From positions 1 to 60,271 of the forward strand of contig ONFA01000009.1 of NCBI GenBank assembly GCA_900316975.1: a stretch of 60,271 nucleotides of DNA. The letters are read 5' to 3'. Position 1 is the first letter of the stretch; every line of letters begins with the position of its first letter. The stretch is from an uncultured Prevotellaceae bacterium. GTDB taxonomy: Bacteria > Bacteroidota > Bacteroidia > Bacteroidales > Bacteroidaceae. The notes beneath the pieces were generated by a model. The model was not told the origin of the DNA. It was given only the letters and a program-made list of their open reading frames with translations, and searched no databases. This document shows, piece by piece, positions 49,267 through 56,970 of this stretch. Position numbers and translations under genes: made by a program.

Positions 49267-50664
49267 ATGATAGATTCGAGCATATTGCAGGGAAAGAAAG
49301 CGGCATTTTTCACGTTGGGATGCAAACTGAACTTTGCCGAAACGAGTACTGTGGCGCAGCAGTTGGCGCGCTATGGAGTGAGGAAGGTGCAGAAGGGTGA
49401 GGTGGCTGACCTGGTGGTGGTGAACACGTGCAGTGTGACGGAGGTGGCCGACCACAAGTGCCGACAGGCGATTCATCGGCTAGTGAAGCAGCACCCCAGA
49501 GCCTTCGTGGTGGTGACTGGCTGCTATGCGCAGTTGAAGCCACAGGAAATAGAGGAGACAGAAGGGGTGGACCTCGTGCTGGGGAGTGAGCAGAAGGGGA
49601 ATATCATACCGATGATTCTCGGAGGCATGACCCAGACCCTCCCCTCACCCTCCCTACAGGGAGGGAGTGGTATCCCTATCAATGAGAATACAAACGAGCA
49701 AGGTAACTGCTCCCTCCCTGTAGGGAGGGTGAGGGGTGGGTCTGCATGGTCTTTTTCCCCTGCTTGTTCCCGAGGCGACCGCACCCGCTACTTCCTCAAA
49801 GTACAGGACGGCTGCAACTACTACTGCACCTATTGCACCATCCCGATTGCCCGTGGACGAAGCCGCAACGGGAGCATTGCCTCGCTGGTGGAGCAAGCCC
49901 TGCAGGTGGTGCAGGAGGGTGGCAAGGAGATTGTCATCACGGGGGTGAACATCGGCGATTTTGGACGTTCGACAGGTGAGACCTTCTTCGACCTCGTGAA
50001 GGCACTCGACCAAGTGGAGGGCATCGAACGCTACCGCATCTCCAGCATCGAGCCGAACTTGCTTACGGACGAAATCATCGAGTATTGTGCCCAGTCGCGA
50101 GCGTTCATGCCACATTTCCACATCCCCTTGCAGAGTGGATGCGACGAGGTGTTGAGGCTCATGCACAGGAAGTACGACACGGCGCTGTTCCGCCATAAGA
50201 TAGAGAAGATTCGTGAGGTAATGCCCGATGCTTTTATTGGCGTGGATGTCATCGTCGGCACCCGTGGCGAGACGGAAGAATACTTCCAGAAGGCATACGA
50301 CTTCATGGAGAGCGTGGATGTGTCGCAGTATCACGTGTTCTCCTACTCCGAACGTCCTGGCACCAAAGCCTTGGAAATCCCTCATGTGGTCACGCCGCAG
50401 GAGAAGCACCAGCGCAGTCAGCGTGTCCTCGCACTCTCGGCACAAAAGACCTGCGACTTCTACAGCCGGTTCATCGGCACCACGCGGCCTGTGCTGCTCG
50501 AACATGCCTCGCCTCGCAAGCCTCTGATGAACGGCTTTACCGACAATTACATCCGCATGGAAGTGCCCAACCGACCTGATCTCGACAACCAGATTGTGCC
50601 AGTGCGATTGGATGGATTTAACAAGGAAGGAGATGCCTTGTGTGGGGAAATGATTAACAAATGA
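49267..50664 (+). CDS. mtaB: tRNA t6A37 methylthiotransferase MtaB
   Basis: A 465-residue enzyme. The N-terminal MTTase domain has Fe-S cysteines Cys19 (TLGCKLNFAET), Cys55 (NTCSVTE) and Cys86 (TGCYAQ). The radical SAM motif is CNYYCTYC. The C-terminal TRAM-like domain ends in LDGFNKEGDALCGEMINK. It thiomethylates t6A at position 37 of ANN-decoding tRNAs. Residues 123-159 (QTLPSPSLQGGSGIPINENT ... GRVRGGS) are an in-frame palindromic element placed between the MTTase and radical SAM domains. The flanks read through normally. Confidence 0.92.
   Translation: MIDSSILQGKKAAFFTLGCKLNFAETSTVAQQLARYGVRKVQKGEVADLVVVNTCSVTEVADHKCRQAIHRLVKQHPRAFVVVTGCYAQLKPQEIEETEGVDLVLGSEQKGNIIPMILGGMTQTLPSPSLQGGSGIPINENTNEQGNCSLPVGRVRGGSAWSFSPACSRGDRTRYFLKVQDGCNYYCTYCTIPIARGRSRNGSIASLVEQALQVVQEGGKEIVITGVNIGDFGRSTGETFFDLVKALDQVEGIERYRISSIEPNLLTDEIIEYCAQSRAFMPHFHIPLQSGCDEVLRLMHRKYDTALFRHKIEKIREVMPDAFIGVDVIVGTRGETEEYFQKAYDFMESVDVSQYHVFSYSERPGTKALEIPHVVTPQEKHQRSQRVLALSAQKTCDFYSRFIGTTRPVLLEHASPRKPLMNGFTDNYIRMEVPNRPDLDNQIVPVRLDGFNKEGDALCGEMINK
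49633..49744 (+). mobile_element. Protein-embedded palindromic element, copy 3 (in mtaB)
   Basis: A 112-bp element between inverted CAGACCCTCCCCTCACCCTC ends, codon 123 on. Hairpins CCCTCCCTACAGGGAGGG and CCCTCCCTGTAGGGAGGG lie in the arms. The central part encodes NENTNEQGNCSLPVG. Confidence 0.9.
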
Positions 50665-50694
50665 TAGAAACAACTCAATAAAGAGAATTGTTAT

Positions 50695-51333
50695 ATGGAA
50701 AAAAATGCAAAAATAGGAATGATGCGTAGTCGAATAGAATTCTTCTATAATGAGTATCGTTTGAAAGCGATGGAGTCTTTGTCTTATGGAAGATACTATA
50801 GATACTATGCTTTTGACGATTTCGCGGAATTTTCCATGCAAAATTTTGTAATCATAGATTATTGTTTCTATTTGGGAGAGTTCTGTAAAACAAATCGAAA
50901 ATGGCTTGCTAATTATGAATCATGGAGGCGGTATAAAAATGCAGATGAAATCAAACGAAGAATGTGTTGTTTGATGAAATCATTGTTGTTTGAAGTAGAA
51001 TTAGCACATCCAGAGAAAGGGAGAAAAATAATGGAAGAGATATATGGTAGATTGGATGAAAGATGGTATGTATCTACAGATGAGAAAGAGAAAAAGATGA
51101 AGAATGGACAAAAATTCCTGATTTATGCTTTTATGGCGGGGTTGATGGATGTGAATGAAGAAGAAATAGATGATTATTGGCATTCTCAGGATGTACTAAT
51201 GGAGGAGGCAGAACGTGAAAATGAAGAATTTTGGCAAAGCCGATATAATAGTGGGTGGGATGATTATACAATAGAAGATTCTATTTCTGATGCACTGGGA
51301 GGGAATTTAGATGCTTATTGGAATATCGATTAG
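50695..51333 (+). CDS. Hypothetical protein, AT-rich
   Basis: A 212-residue soluble protein without recognised motifs. It is rich in Tyr, Trp, Glu and Lys (YYRYYAFDDFAEFSMQN, REWQ-type helical stretches, acidic C-terminus DDYTIEDSISDALGG). Its base composition is much more AT-rich than mtaB next to it, which suggests recent transfer. It lies directly before the GxxExxY repeat region. Confidence 0.55.
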   Translation: MEKNAKIGMMRSRIEFFYNEYRLKAMESLSYGRYYRYYAFDDFAEFSMQNFVIIDYCFYLGEFCKTNRKWLANYESWRRYKNADEIKRRMCCLMKSLLFEVELAHPEKGRKIMEEIYGRLDERWYVSTDEKEKKMKNGQKFLIYAFMAGLMDVNEEEIDDYWHSQDVLMEEAERENEEFWQSRYNSGWDDYTIEDSISDALGGNLDAYWNID

Positions 51334-51378
51334 TAAAAGATTATTGTGAATTCGATAAATCTTACGAATAATTCTGGG

Positions 51379-51484
51379 AAATCCGCTAAATTCGTTTCAT
51401 CATCGCGAAGCGGTATGTTTTATATAACAAGTTCCTTTGGAACGATTAACCAGATTGAGCGGATTCGTCAGAGAACATGTAATT
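51379..51484 (+). repeat. About 110-bp repeat, unit 1 (upstream of GxxExxY gene)
   Basis: Diverged unit: AATCCGCTAAATTCG, ATCATCGCGAAGCGGTATG, AACAAGTTCCTTTGGAAC, GATTGAGCGGATTCGT, GAGAACATGTAA. The same parts recur at 51901-52200. Confidence 0.7.
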
Positions 51485-51508
51485 GAAATAGATGAAAAAT
51501 AAAAGATT

Positions 51509-51892
51509 ATGTTGATTCACGAGAATGAAACGTACCGGATTATTGGTGCGGCAATGGAAGTGCATAAAACCTTAGGATGTGGATTCACGGAAAAGGTGTA
51601 CCAAGATGCGTTGGAGAAGGAGTTTATATTGCAAGGTATTCCTTTCGTGCGCGAATGTTCCATGCAGGTCTCGTATAAAAATGAGATGTTGACATCAACT
51701 TTTGCCCCTGATTTTGTTTGCTATGACAATATAATCGTAGAATTGAAGGCGGTTGAGGAACTTTCAGGAATGCATGAATCGCAAGCCATCAATTATGCTC
51801 ATGTGGCAGACATGAAGGTGGCTTTGCTGATAAACTTTGGCACGGAATCGTTGGAACATAAACGTTTGTATAATCCTCAAGGAACAAAATAA
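51509..51892 (+). CDS. GxxExxY protein
   Basis: A 127-residue protein with the name-giving motif GCGFTEKVY near residue 24-32. ALEKEFILQGIPFVRECSMQ and a later DFVCYDNIIVELKAVEEL give a PD-(D/E)xK nuclease-like pattern (D...E-x-K). Related proteins are common in Bacteroidetes and in organelle-like selfish contexts, with no proven function. It sits between one diverged and three close copies of a repeat of about 113 bp. Confidence 0.83.
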   Translation: MLIHENETYRIIGAAMEVHKTLGCGFTEKVYQDALEKEFILQGIPFVRECSMQVSYKNEMLTSTFAPDFVCYDNIIVELKAVEELSGMHESQAINYAHVADMKVALLINFGTESLEHKRLYNPQGTK

Positions 51893-51900
51893 TCTGTCTC

Positions 51901-52200
51901 ATCCGCTGAATCCGCTTAATCATCCCGAAGGGGTATGTCTTAATATAAACAAGTTCCTTCGGAACGATTGAGCAGATTGAGCGGATACGTTAGAGAACGT
52001 GTAAATCCGAACCATCCGTTAAATCCGCTTAATCATCCCGAAGGGGTATGTCTTAAATAAACAAGTTCCTTCGGAACGATTGAGCAGATTGAGCGGATAC
52101 GTTAGAGAACGTGTAAATCCGAACCATCCGCTAAATCCGCTTAATCATCGCGCAGCGGTATGTAAAATAACAAGTTCCTGTATGTCAATTCAACAAATTG
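51901..52200 (+). repeat. Tandem repeats of about 113 bp, units 2 to 4
   Basis: Units start at 51901, 52014 and 52126 with ATCCGYTRAATCCGCTTAAT. Each holds CATCCCGAAGGGGTATG and GTTCCTTCGGAAC hairpins, then GATTGAGCAGATTGAGCGGA. Units 2 and 3 are nearly identical; unit 4 is truncated and ends before the GT2 promoter. Confidence 0.88.
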
Positions 52201-52243
52201 AGCGGTTTTTTGGGGAAAAGTTGCTTGTTTCAGAAGAATGCCG

Positions 52244-52251
52244 TATCTTTG
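52244..52251 (+). promoter_or_regulatory. -7 element for the GT2 gene
   Basis: TATCTTTG 17 bp before the start codon. Confidence 0.6.
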
Positions 52252-52267
52252 TGTGAAGAAGTAAATC

Positions 52268-53413
52268 ATGAAAAAATTAGCAATCGTCATATTAAACTGG
52301 AACGGCGCTGACATGATGCGCCAGTATCTGCCTACGGTGCTGAAGAACAGCATGGGAGATGTCATTGTGGCAGATAATGCCTCGACCGACGGAAGTGTAC
52401 GGATGCTGTTGAAGGAGTTTCCGCAGGTGCCTGTGGTGGTGCTGGAGCAGAACTTCGGGTTCGCCGAAGGATATGACAGGGCACTGGCACAGTTGGATGA
52501 TTATGAATACTTTCTGCTCCTCAACTCAGACGTGGAGATTCGGCAGAAGGAGTGGGACAGGCCGCTCATCGAGTATATGGATGGGCATCCCGAATGTGCT
52601 GCTTGCCAGCCCAAACTGCTGAAACTCCAGACGCAGACCCTCCCCTCACCCTCCCTAGAGGGAGGGGGTAGTGTCTCTGCCAATGATGATACAAACGAGC
52701 AAGGTAACCACTCCCTCCCTGCAGGGAGGGTGAGGGGAGGGTCTGCTGGGTGTTCCCTCTTCGAGTATGCCGGTGCCGCTGGTGGCTATCTGGACAAGTA
52801 TGGCTACCCCTTCTGTCGGGGACGCGTGTTCAGCACTGTCGAACCCGATGAAGGACAGTACGACGACATCGCACCCCTGCTGTGGGGCACGGGAGCCGCC
52901 CTGATGGTTCGTGCCTCCGACTGGCAAGCGAGCGGAGGGCTGGACAGCCGTTTCTTTGCCCACATGGAAGAGATAGACCTTTGCTGGCGACTCCGCACGA
53001 TGGGCCGCGACATCGTCTGCATCCCCAGCAGCACTGCCTACCACTTGGGCGGAGCCACACTCAATCAAGGCAATCCCCGCAAGACCTTCCTCAACTTCCG
53101 CAATAACCTCCTCATGCTCTACAAGAACCTGCCCGACCACGAACTGAAGCAAGTGATGCGTGTGCGCCGTCTGCTCGACTATCTCGCCGCCCTCCAGTTC
53201 CTACTCAAGGGCGACACCAAGAACTTTTCGGCAGTGTTCAAGGCACGGCGCGCCTTCGCCAAGATGCGTCCCGACTTCGAGAAAGACCGTCGCCACATTC
53301 AGCAACTGCGACAGAACGAGCGAGTGCCCGAACGTGTCGAGTTCTCCCTCCTCTGGCAATATTATGTGAAAGGAAAGAAAAAGTTTAGCGAGTTGACAGT
53401 TGATAGTTTATAA
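52268..53413 (+). CDS. GT2 family glycosyltransferase
   Basis: A 381-residue enzyme with KKLAIVILNWNGADMMRQYL, a DNASTDGS loop and LLLNSDVEI as the metal motif. GTGAALMVRASDWQASGG and FAHMEEIDLCWRLR follow. It resembles rhamnosyl or other O-antigen/capsule transferases. Residues 123-159 (QTLPSPSLEGGGSVSANDDT ... GRVRGGS) come from a palindromic element inserted between LKLQT and CSLFEYAGAAGG. The last residues (FSELTVDSL) and the stop are encoded by a heptad array. Confidence 0.87.
   Translation: MKKLAIVILNWNGADMMRQYLPTVLKNSMGDVIVADNASTDGSVRMLLKEFPQVPVVVLEQNFGFAEGYDRALAQLDDYEYFLLLNSDVEIRQKEWDRPLIEYMDGHPECAACQPKLLKLQTQTLPSPSLEGGGSVSANDDTNEQGNHSLPAGRVRGGSAGCSLFEYAGAAGGYLDKYGYPFCRGRVFSTVEPDEGQYDDIAPLLWGTGAALMVRASDWQASGGLDSRFFAHMEEIDLCWRLRTMGRDIVCIPSSTAYHLGGATLNQGNPRKTFLNFRNNLLMLYKNLPDHELKQVMRVRRLLDYLAALQFLLKGDTKNFSAVFKARRAFAKMRPDFEKDRRHIQQLRQNERVPERVEFSLLWQYYVKGKKKFSELTVDSL
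52634..52745 (+). mobile_element. Protein-embedded palindromic element, copy 4 (in the GT2 gene)
   Basis: A 112-bp element with the same inverted ends, also starting at codon 123 of its host gene. The loop bases differ (CCCTCCCTAGAGGGAGGG and CCCTCCCTGCAGGGAGGG) while the stems keep pairing. Confidence 0.9.
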
Positions 53414-53425
53414 TTGAAAGTTTTA
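53382..53425 (+). repeat. Heptad array ending the GT2 gene
   Basis: GTTTAGCGAGTTGACAGTTG, then ATAGTTTATAATTGAAAGTT. It contains the TAA stop. Confidence 0.75.
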
Positions 53426-53466
53426 GCCTGTTGAGCGGATGAGTGAAGGAGAGGTATTAATGGAGC

Positions 53467-53530
53467 TTGCAAACTGTTTGCAAACTCCGTTTTTTGTTTC
53501 TTTTTGTAAATGCAAAGTATTTGCAAACTG
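53467..53530 (+). promoter_or_regulatory. Three TTTGCAAACTG copies, possible operator
   Basis: Copies near 53467, 53477 and 53520, just upstream of a -7 element at 53560. They are partly palindromic (TTTGCAAA). Confidence 0.45.
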
Positions 53531-53559
53531 TTATTGTAGGCGAGAAAAATGGAAAACTG

Positions 53560-53567
53560 TAACTTTG
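53560..53567 (+). promoter_or_regulatory. -7 element for the TlpA-like genes
   Basis: TAACTTTG followed by TCG. It places transcription start near 53573 and rules out the upstream in-frame ATGs. Confidence 0.6.
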
Positions 53568-53597
53568 TCGTCGAAAACCTACAACAAAAATGAAACA

Positions 53598-54686
53598 GTG
53601 AAAAAGATTCTGTTTTTATTTGCTCTGCTGCTGGCTGTGTCGGCACAGGCACAAGAGTCTGCCAAGGCTCAACAAGTGAAGTACACCGTCAAGGGTGTCA
53701 GCAAGGAAAACGGCAAGACGGTCTATCTGGAAGACAAGTTGACCTCCAAAGTGGTGGACAGCATCGTCGTAGCCAAAGGCAAGTTCGTGTTCAAAGGGGT
53801 GGCAGATAAGGATGCCATTTTTGCCATCACCTTCGACAAAGACAACTGGCAGAGTTGGCACACCCTGTTTTTCAATGACGGCAAAGCCATCAGCGTCAAC
53901 ATGAACGACAGCACACTGAAGGGTTCTCCGCTGAACGAACGGCTGGCCTACTATAACAAGGAAATTCTGGGTCTGCTGGGCAGTTATTATCCAGAGTATA
54001 AATATAAGATGGTCAAGAAGATGTTTGAAGAGGAACACGAAACGCTGCTGCCTGCTGCGCTCATTGTGGAAGGTCAAAGGACTTTTGGGTCAAAAGGATT
54101 GCTTCGTATGTTGGAAAAGAAGCCCGCCTATGCTGAGCATCCAAAGGTTAAACAATATGCGGAGGGGATAAAGAGGATGGCTACGGCAACAGTTGTCGTG
54201 ACATCGGGCAGAACAGAGGAGCAGAAAGCAGCCGACAGGGATGCGAAGGATGCCTTCATCGGTCAGCAGTTCACCGACTTCGAGATGGTGGACACGTTGG
54301 GAAACACCCACAAACTCAGTGAATACGTCGGCAAAGGGCGCTGGGTGCTCGTCGATTTCTGGGCCTCATGGTGTGGTCCCTGTCTTCGTGAGATGCCTAA
54401 CGTGGTGGCTGCCTATGAGAAATACCATCCAAAAGGGCTTGACATCGTTGGCGTGTCCCTTGATGGGAACAGGATTCCGTGGGTGAAAGCCATCGCCAGT
54501 CTGAAGATGCCGTGGGTGCATCTTTCTGACCTGAAGGGCTGGGAGTCGCTGGTGACCAAGGTCTATAAAATCAATGCCATCCCCGACAATCTGCTCATCA
54601 ACCCGCAAGGCAAGATTGTGGCGCGTGACCTTATGGGAGAAGAATTGTACACCAAATTAGCAGAAATCTTTGATGGAAAAAATTAG
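53598..54686 (+). CDS. Secreted TlpA/ResA-like thioredoxin protein with DUF4369-like N-terminus
   Basis: A 362-residue exported protein. Translation most likely starts at GTG 53598 (VKKILFLFALLLAVSAQAQ as signal peptide), because the promoter at 53560-53567 leaves no earlier start. Residues about 25-120 look like a DUF4369 domain (YTVKGVSKENGKTVYLEDKL). The C-terminal 140 residues are a thioredoxin-like fold with the active site WASWCGPC and a conserved cis-proline in INAIPDNLLI. It likely reduces periplasmic disulfides. A related gene follows. Confidence 0.85.
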   Translation: MKKILFLFALLLAVSAQAQESAKAQQVKYTVKGVSKENGKTVYLEDKLTSKVVDSIVVAKGKFVFKGVADKDAIFAITFDKDNWQSWHTLFFNDGKAISVNMNDSTLKGSPLNERLAYYNKEILGLLGSYYPEYKYKMVKKMFEEEHETLLPAALIVEGQRTFGSKGLLRMLEKKPAYAEHPKVKQYAEGIKRMATATVVVTSGRTEEQKAADRDAKDAFIGQQFTDFEMVDTLGNTHKLSEYVGKGRWVLVDFWASWCGPCLREMPNVVAAYEKYHPKGLDIVGVSLDGNRIPWVKAIASLKMPWVHLSDLKGWESLVTKVYKINAIPDNLLINPQGKIVARDLMGEELYTKLAEIFDGKN

Positions 54687-54721
54687 ATTTATGAACATTT
54701 TTTGTAAAGTATAAGACCGAT

Positions 54722-55774
54722 ATGAAAAAGATGATGATTGTAGCCTTGTGTCTTGGTTTGTTGTCGTGTCGGCAAACGGCACCGAGGCAGGATGTGCTGG
54801 AAGTCATTTTCCCCACGGGTACGGAAGGCTTTGTGGAGGTAACTTTCGGTGCGGAAGGAGAGCGATGTGACACGTTGCCGATAGTGGATGGACGGCTACT
54901 GATGGAAAAAGACAGTCTGCCAGTGACAGTCACATTGAAGTATCTGAAAGAACGAGATGCCGACGACAAGGTGTGGTTGGCGGTGCAGGGCGCCCATGCA
55001 CGATGGGGAAGCATCCCATTGGGGTATGGCCGCACGGAGGTTACATTCGATTCGCTTACGCCTCAGGTGTCCGTGGGACGCATTGCAGACGAGTATGGCG
55101 ATTTTGAAGCCAACGATGTGTTCTTCAATGCCCCTCAACATTTTCGGAGTCAAGACTTCCTGAAAGCCCATTCTGAAAGCGTCCAGGCATTGCACCTCTT
55201 GTCGAAATCGTGGGATGCCGACACCTTGCAGATGGCTCTGGATTGTTTCTCCCCGTCGTTGCGCAACTCAGACAAAGGGCAAGAACTGCAGCAACTCATT
55301 TTGGCTCGCAAAGAGCGGGGTGGGGTGGCAAGGCTTTTCCCCATGTGGGACACGGCAGGGAGAGCCCATACATTCGAGGAGTGTCTGAATGGGAAGGAGT
55401 ATATGCTGCTGAACCTGTGGGCGAGTTGGTGCGGCCCCTGTCGTGCCGAGATACCCGAACTGATAACATACGAGGACGAATGTCGTGACCGTGTGGCATT
55501 TGTCAGCGTGACCATCGACGAAGACAGAGACGCTTGGCTGAAAGCGGTGGATGAACTGCCGAAATGCACATGGGCAAACCTCTCCACGAAGTTTGATGGC
55601 AGCCCAGAAGGACGACCACGTCCCCCTCTCTTCAACAACGGCTTCGTTCCTTTCTTCTACATCCTCGACAGAGACGGGAACACGGTTTACAGTTCGTTGG
55701 AATGTGGAGGTGGAAAACCTTTGGACGATGCAAAACGGCGGCTCAACGAATTATTAATTCGACGGGGAAGTTGA
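54722..55774 (+). CDS. TlpA-like thioredoxin lipoprotein
   Basis: A 350-residue lipoprotein (MKKMMIVALCLGLLSC, Cys16). The N-terminal half resembles a DUF4369-like beta domain and a helical linker. The C-terminal half is a thioredoxin domain with NLWASWCGPCRAEIPELI and cis-proline region FVPFFYILDRDG. It is 35 bp downstream of the other thioredoxin gene, so the two form an envelope redox pair. A very strong hairpin follows. Confidence 0.85.
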   Translation: MKKMMIVALCLGLLSCRQTAPRQDVLEVIFPTGTEGFVEVTFGAEGERCDTLPIVDGRLLMEKDSLPVTVTLKYLKERDADDKVWLAVQGAHARWGSIPLGYGRTEVTFDSLTPQVSVGRIADEYGDFEANDVFFNAPQHFRSQDFLKAHSESVQALHLLSKSWDADTLQMALDCFSPSLRNSDKGQELQQLILARKERGGVARLFPMWDTAGRAHTFEECLNGKEYMLLNLWASWCGPCRAEIPELITYEDECRDRVAFVSVTIDEDRDAWLKAVDELPKCTWANLSTKFDGSPEGRPRPPLFNNGFVPFFYILDRDGNTVYSSLECGGGKPLDDAKRRLNELLIRRGS

Positions 55775-55785
55775 AAGTCATAGAA

Positions 55786-55854
55786 AATCGTACCCCTCGG
55801 GTACACCATGCCGTACCCCTCGACTACGGCATGGTGTACCCGAGGGGTACGATT
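55786..55854. terminator. Perfect 30-bp stem-loop
   Basis: AATCGTACCCCTCGGGTACA, then CCATGCCGTA, pairs perfectly with the complementary right arm around loop CCCCTCGAC, and TCTTTTA follows. Besides termination it could have another role, given its unusual length; the stem itself contains the palindrome-like CCCCTCGGGTACACC. Confidence 0.8.
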
Positions 55855-55939
55855 CTTTTATAAGATTGCAAAATTGTCATTTTTTTTCCTTCGGGGTTAG
55901 CATTTTCCTTGTTTGAAGGGTATTGCAATAAACGACGTG

Positions 55940-56410
55940 ATGGAAAAGATGGAAATTCAGCGGCTGTTTCAGCAGCACTATGCCAAGATGTTGAGGGTGG
56001 CGCGCACCTTCCTCTACGACGAACAGGAGAGCCAAGATGTGGTCAGCGACATCTTTGCCCATCTGCTTCGTGGGCAGACGGTGCTGCAGGCTGGCACGGA
56101 AGAGGGCTACTTGCTGACGAGTGTCCGCAACCAGTGCCTGAAGCGGCTGCGCCACGAAGAACTGAGGCGGAGGATGGAGGACGTGGCTGTGGAGCCAGAT
56201 TCCACAGAGCCATGTGACGAACGGCTGACAGACATTGACGAGTTTGTCGCCACTCACCTTTCGCCACAGGAGCAGCGCATCTTCCGACTTCGCTTTGCCG
56301 ACGGATACCGCTACGACGAGATTGCCGCCTCGGAAGGCATCAGCCGTGTGGCTGTCTGGAAACATCTTTCCCACGTCCTGAACCTCATCCGTAACCATTT
56401 CAAACAGTAA
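55940..56410 (+). CDS. ECF sigma factor
   Basis: A 156-residue sigma-70 family ECF factor. Region 2 (FQQHYAKMLRVARTFLYDEQ ... SDIFAHLL) is followed by region 4 (LSPQEQRIFRLRFADGYRYD, EIAASEGISRVAVWKHLSHV). It is followed 5 bp later by a DUF4974 anti-sigma protein and then by a TonB-type receptor, the usual three-gene surface-signalling set of Bacteroidetes. The start at 55940 is the first ATG in frame; 55949 is an alternative. Confidence 0.88.
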   Translation: MEKMEIQRLFQQHYAKMLRVARTFLYDEQESQDVVSDIFAHLLRGQTVLQAGTEEGYLLTSVRNQCLKRLRHEELRRRMEDVAVEPDSTEPCDERLTDIDEFVATHLSPQEQRIFRLRFADGYRYDEIAASEGISRVAVWKHLSHVLNLIRNHFKQ

Positions 56411-56415
56411 GGATT

Positions 56416-56970
56416 ATGCAAACGAACGACAACCGACAACTGTACCTCGATATGCAGGAGCATCCCGAACGGTACACCGCCCCAGAACTGGAGGCCATGA
56501 TGGACGAACTCGACCGTGAGCCTGATGTGGAAGAAGCGTGGCAAAGGTTTGAAGCCACACACCACACAAGCAAGACTTCCTCACGCCGATGGCTCAAGAT
56601 AGCCGCCATGTTTGTAGGAGTCATCCTCATGGCTGGCATCGCCTTGGCTGCCATCCACCTTGTCAGCACGAAACGAATGGCACCTGCTGCCGTAGAGGTG
56701 CAACCTCTCAAGCAGGAACCATCCTCCCCTGTCCAGTTTGACAACGTGCCGCTTGATAGCGTTCTCAGTGTGGTCGCTGCCCACTATCGAAAGGTCGTCT
56801 TGTTCCGCGACGAGGCACCGCGCCACATGAAACTCATCATGACGTGGCAATCTGACGCGCCGCTGGGCGACTTTCTCGACCGCCTCAATGCGTTCGATGG
56901 GTTGAGCCTTCGCTTGCAGGGCGACACCATTTTTGTGGAAACCACGACAGGAGAGGAGGACAAGCCATGA
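56416..56970 (+). CDS. FecR-like anti-sigma factor with DUF4974 domain
   Basis: A 184-residue protein. A cytosolic segment (ELEAMMDELDREPDVEEAWQ) comes before one membrane helix (LKIAAMFVGVILMAGIALAA). The periplasmic part (from VQFDNVPLDSVLSVVAAHYR to DRLNAFDGLSLRLQGDTIFV) is a DUF4974 domain. The usual FecR domain between helix and DUF4974 is missing, so it is shorter than typical FecR proteins. It probably binds the ECF factor and senses the receptor. Its stop overlaps the receptor start (ATGA). Confidence 0.85.
   Translation: MQTNDNRQLYLDMQEHPERYTAPELEAMMDELDREPDVEEAWQRFEATHHTSKTSSRRWLKIAAMFVGVILMAGIALAAIHLVSTKRMAPAAVEVQPLKQEPSSPVQFDNVPLDSVLSVVAAHYRKVVLFRDEAPRHMKLIMTWQSDAPLGDFLDRLNAFDGLSLRLQGDTIFVETTTGEEDKP

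Noticed and set aside
51379..52200. Insertion sequence around the GxxExxY gene
   Set aside because: No transposase and no terminal inverted repeats with target duplication; the flanks are tandem repeats.
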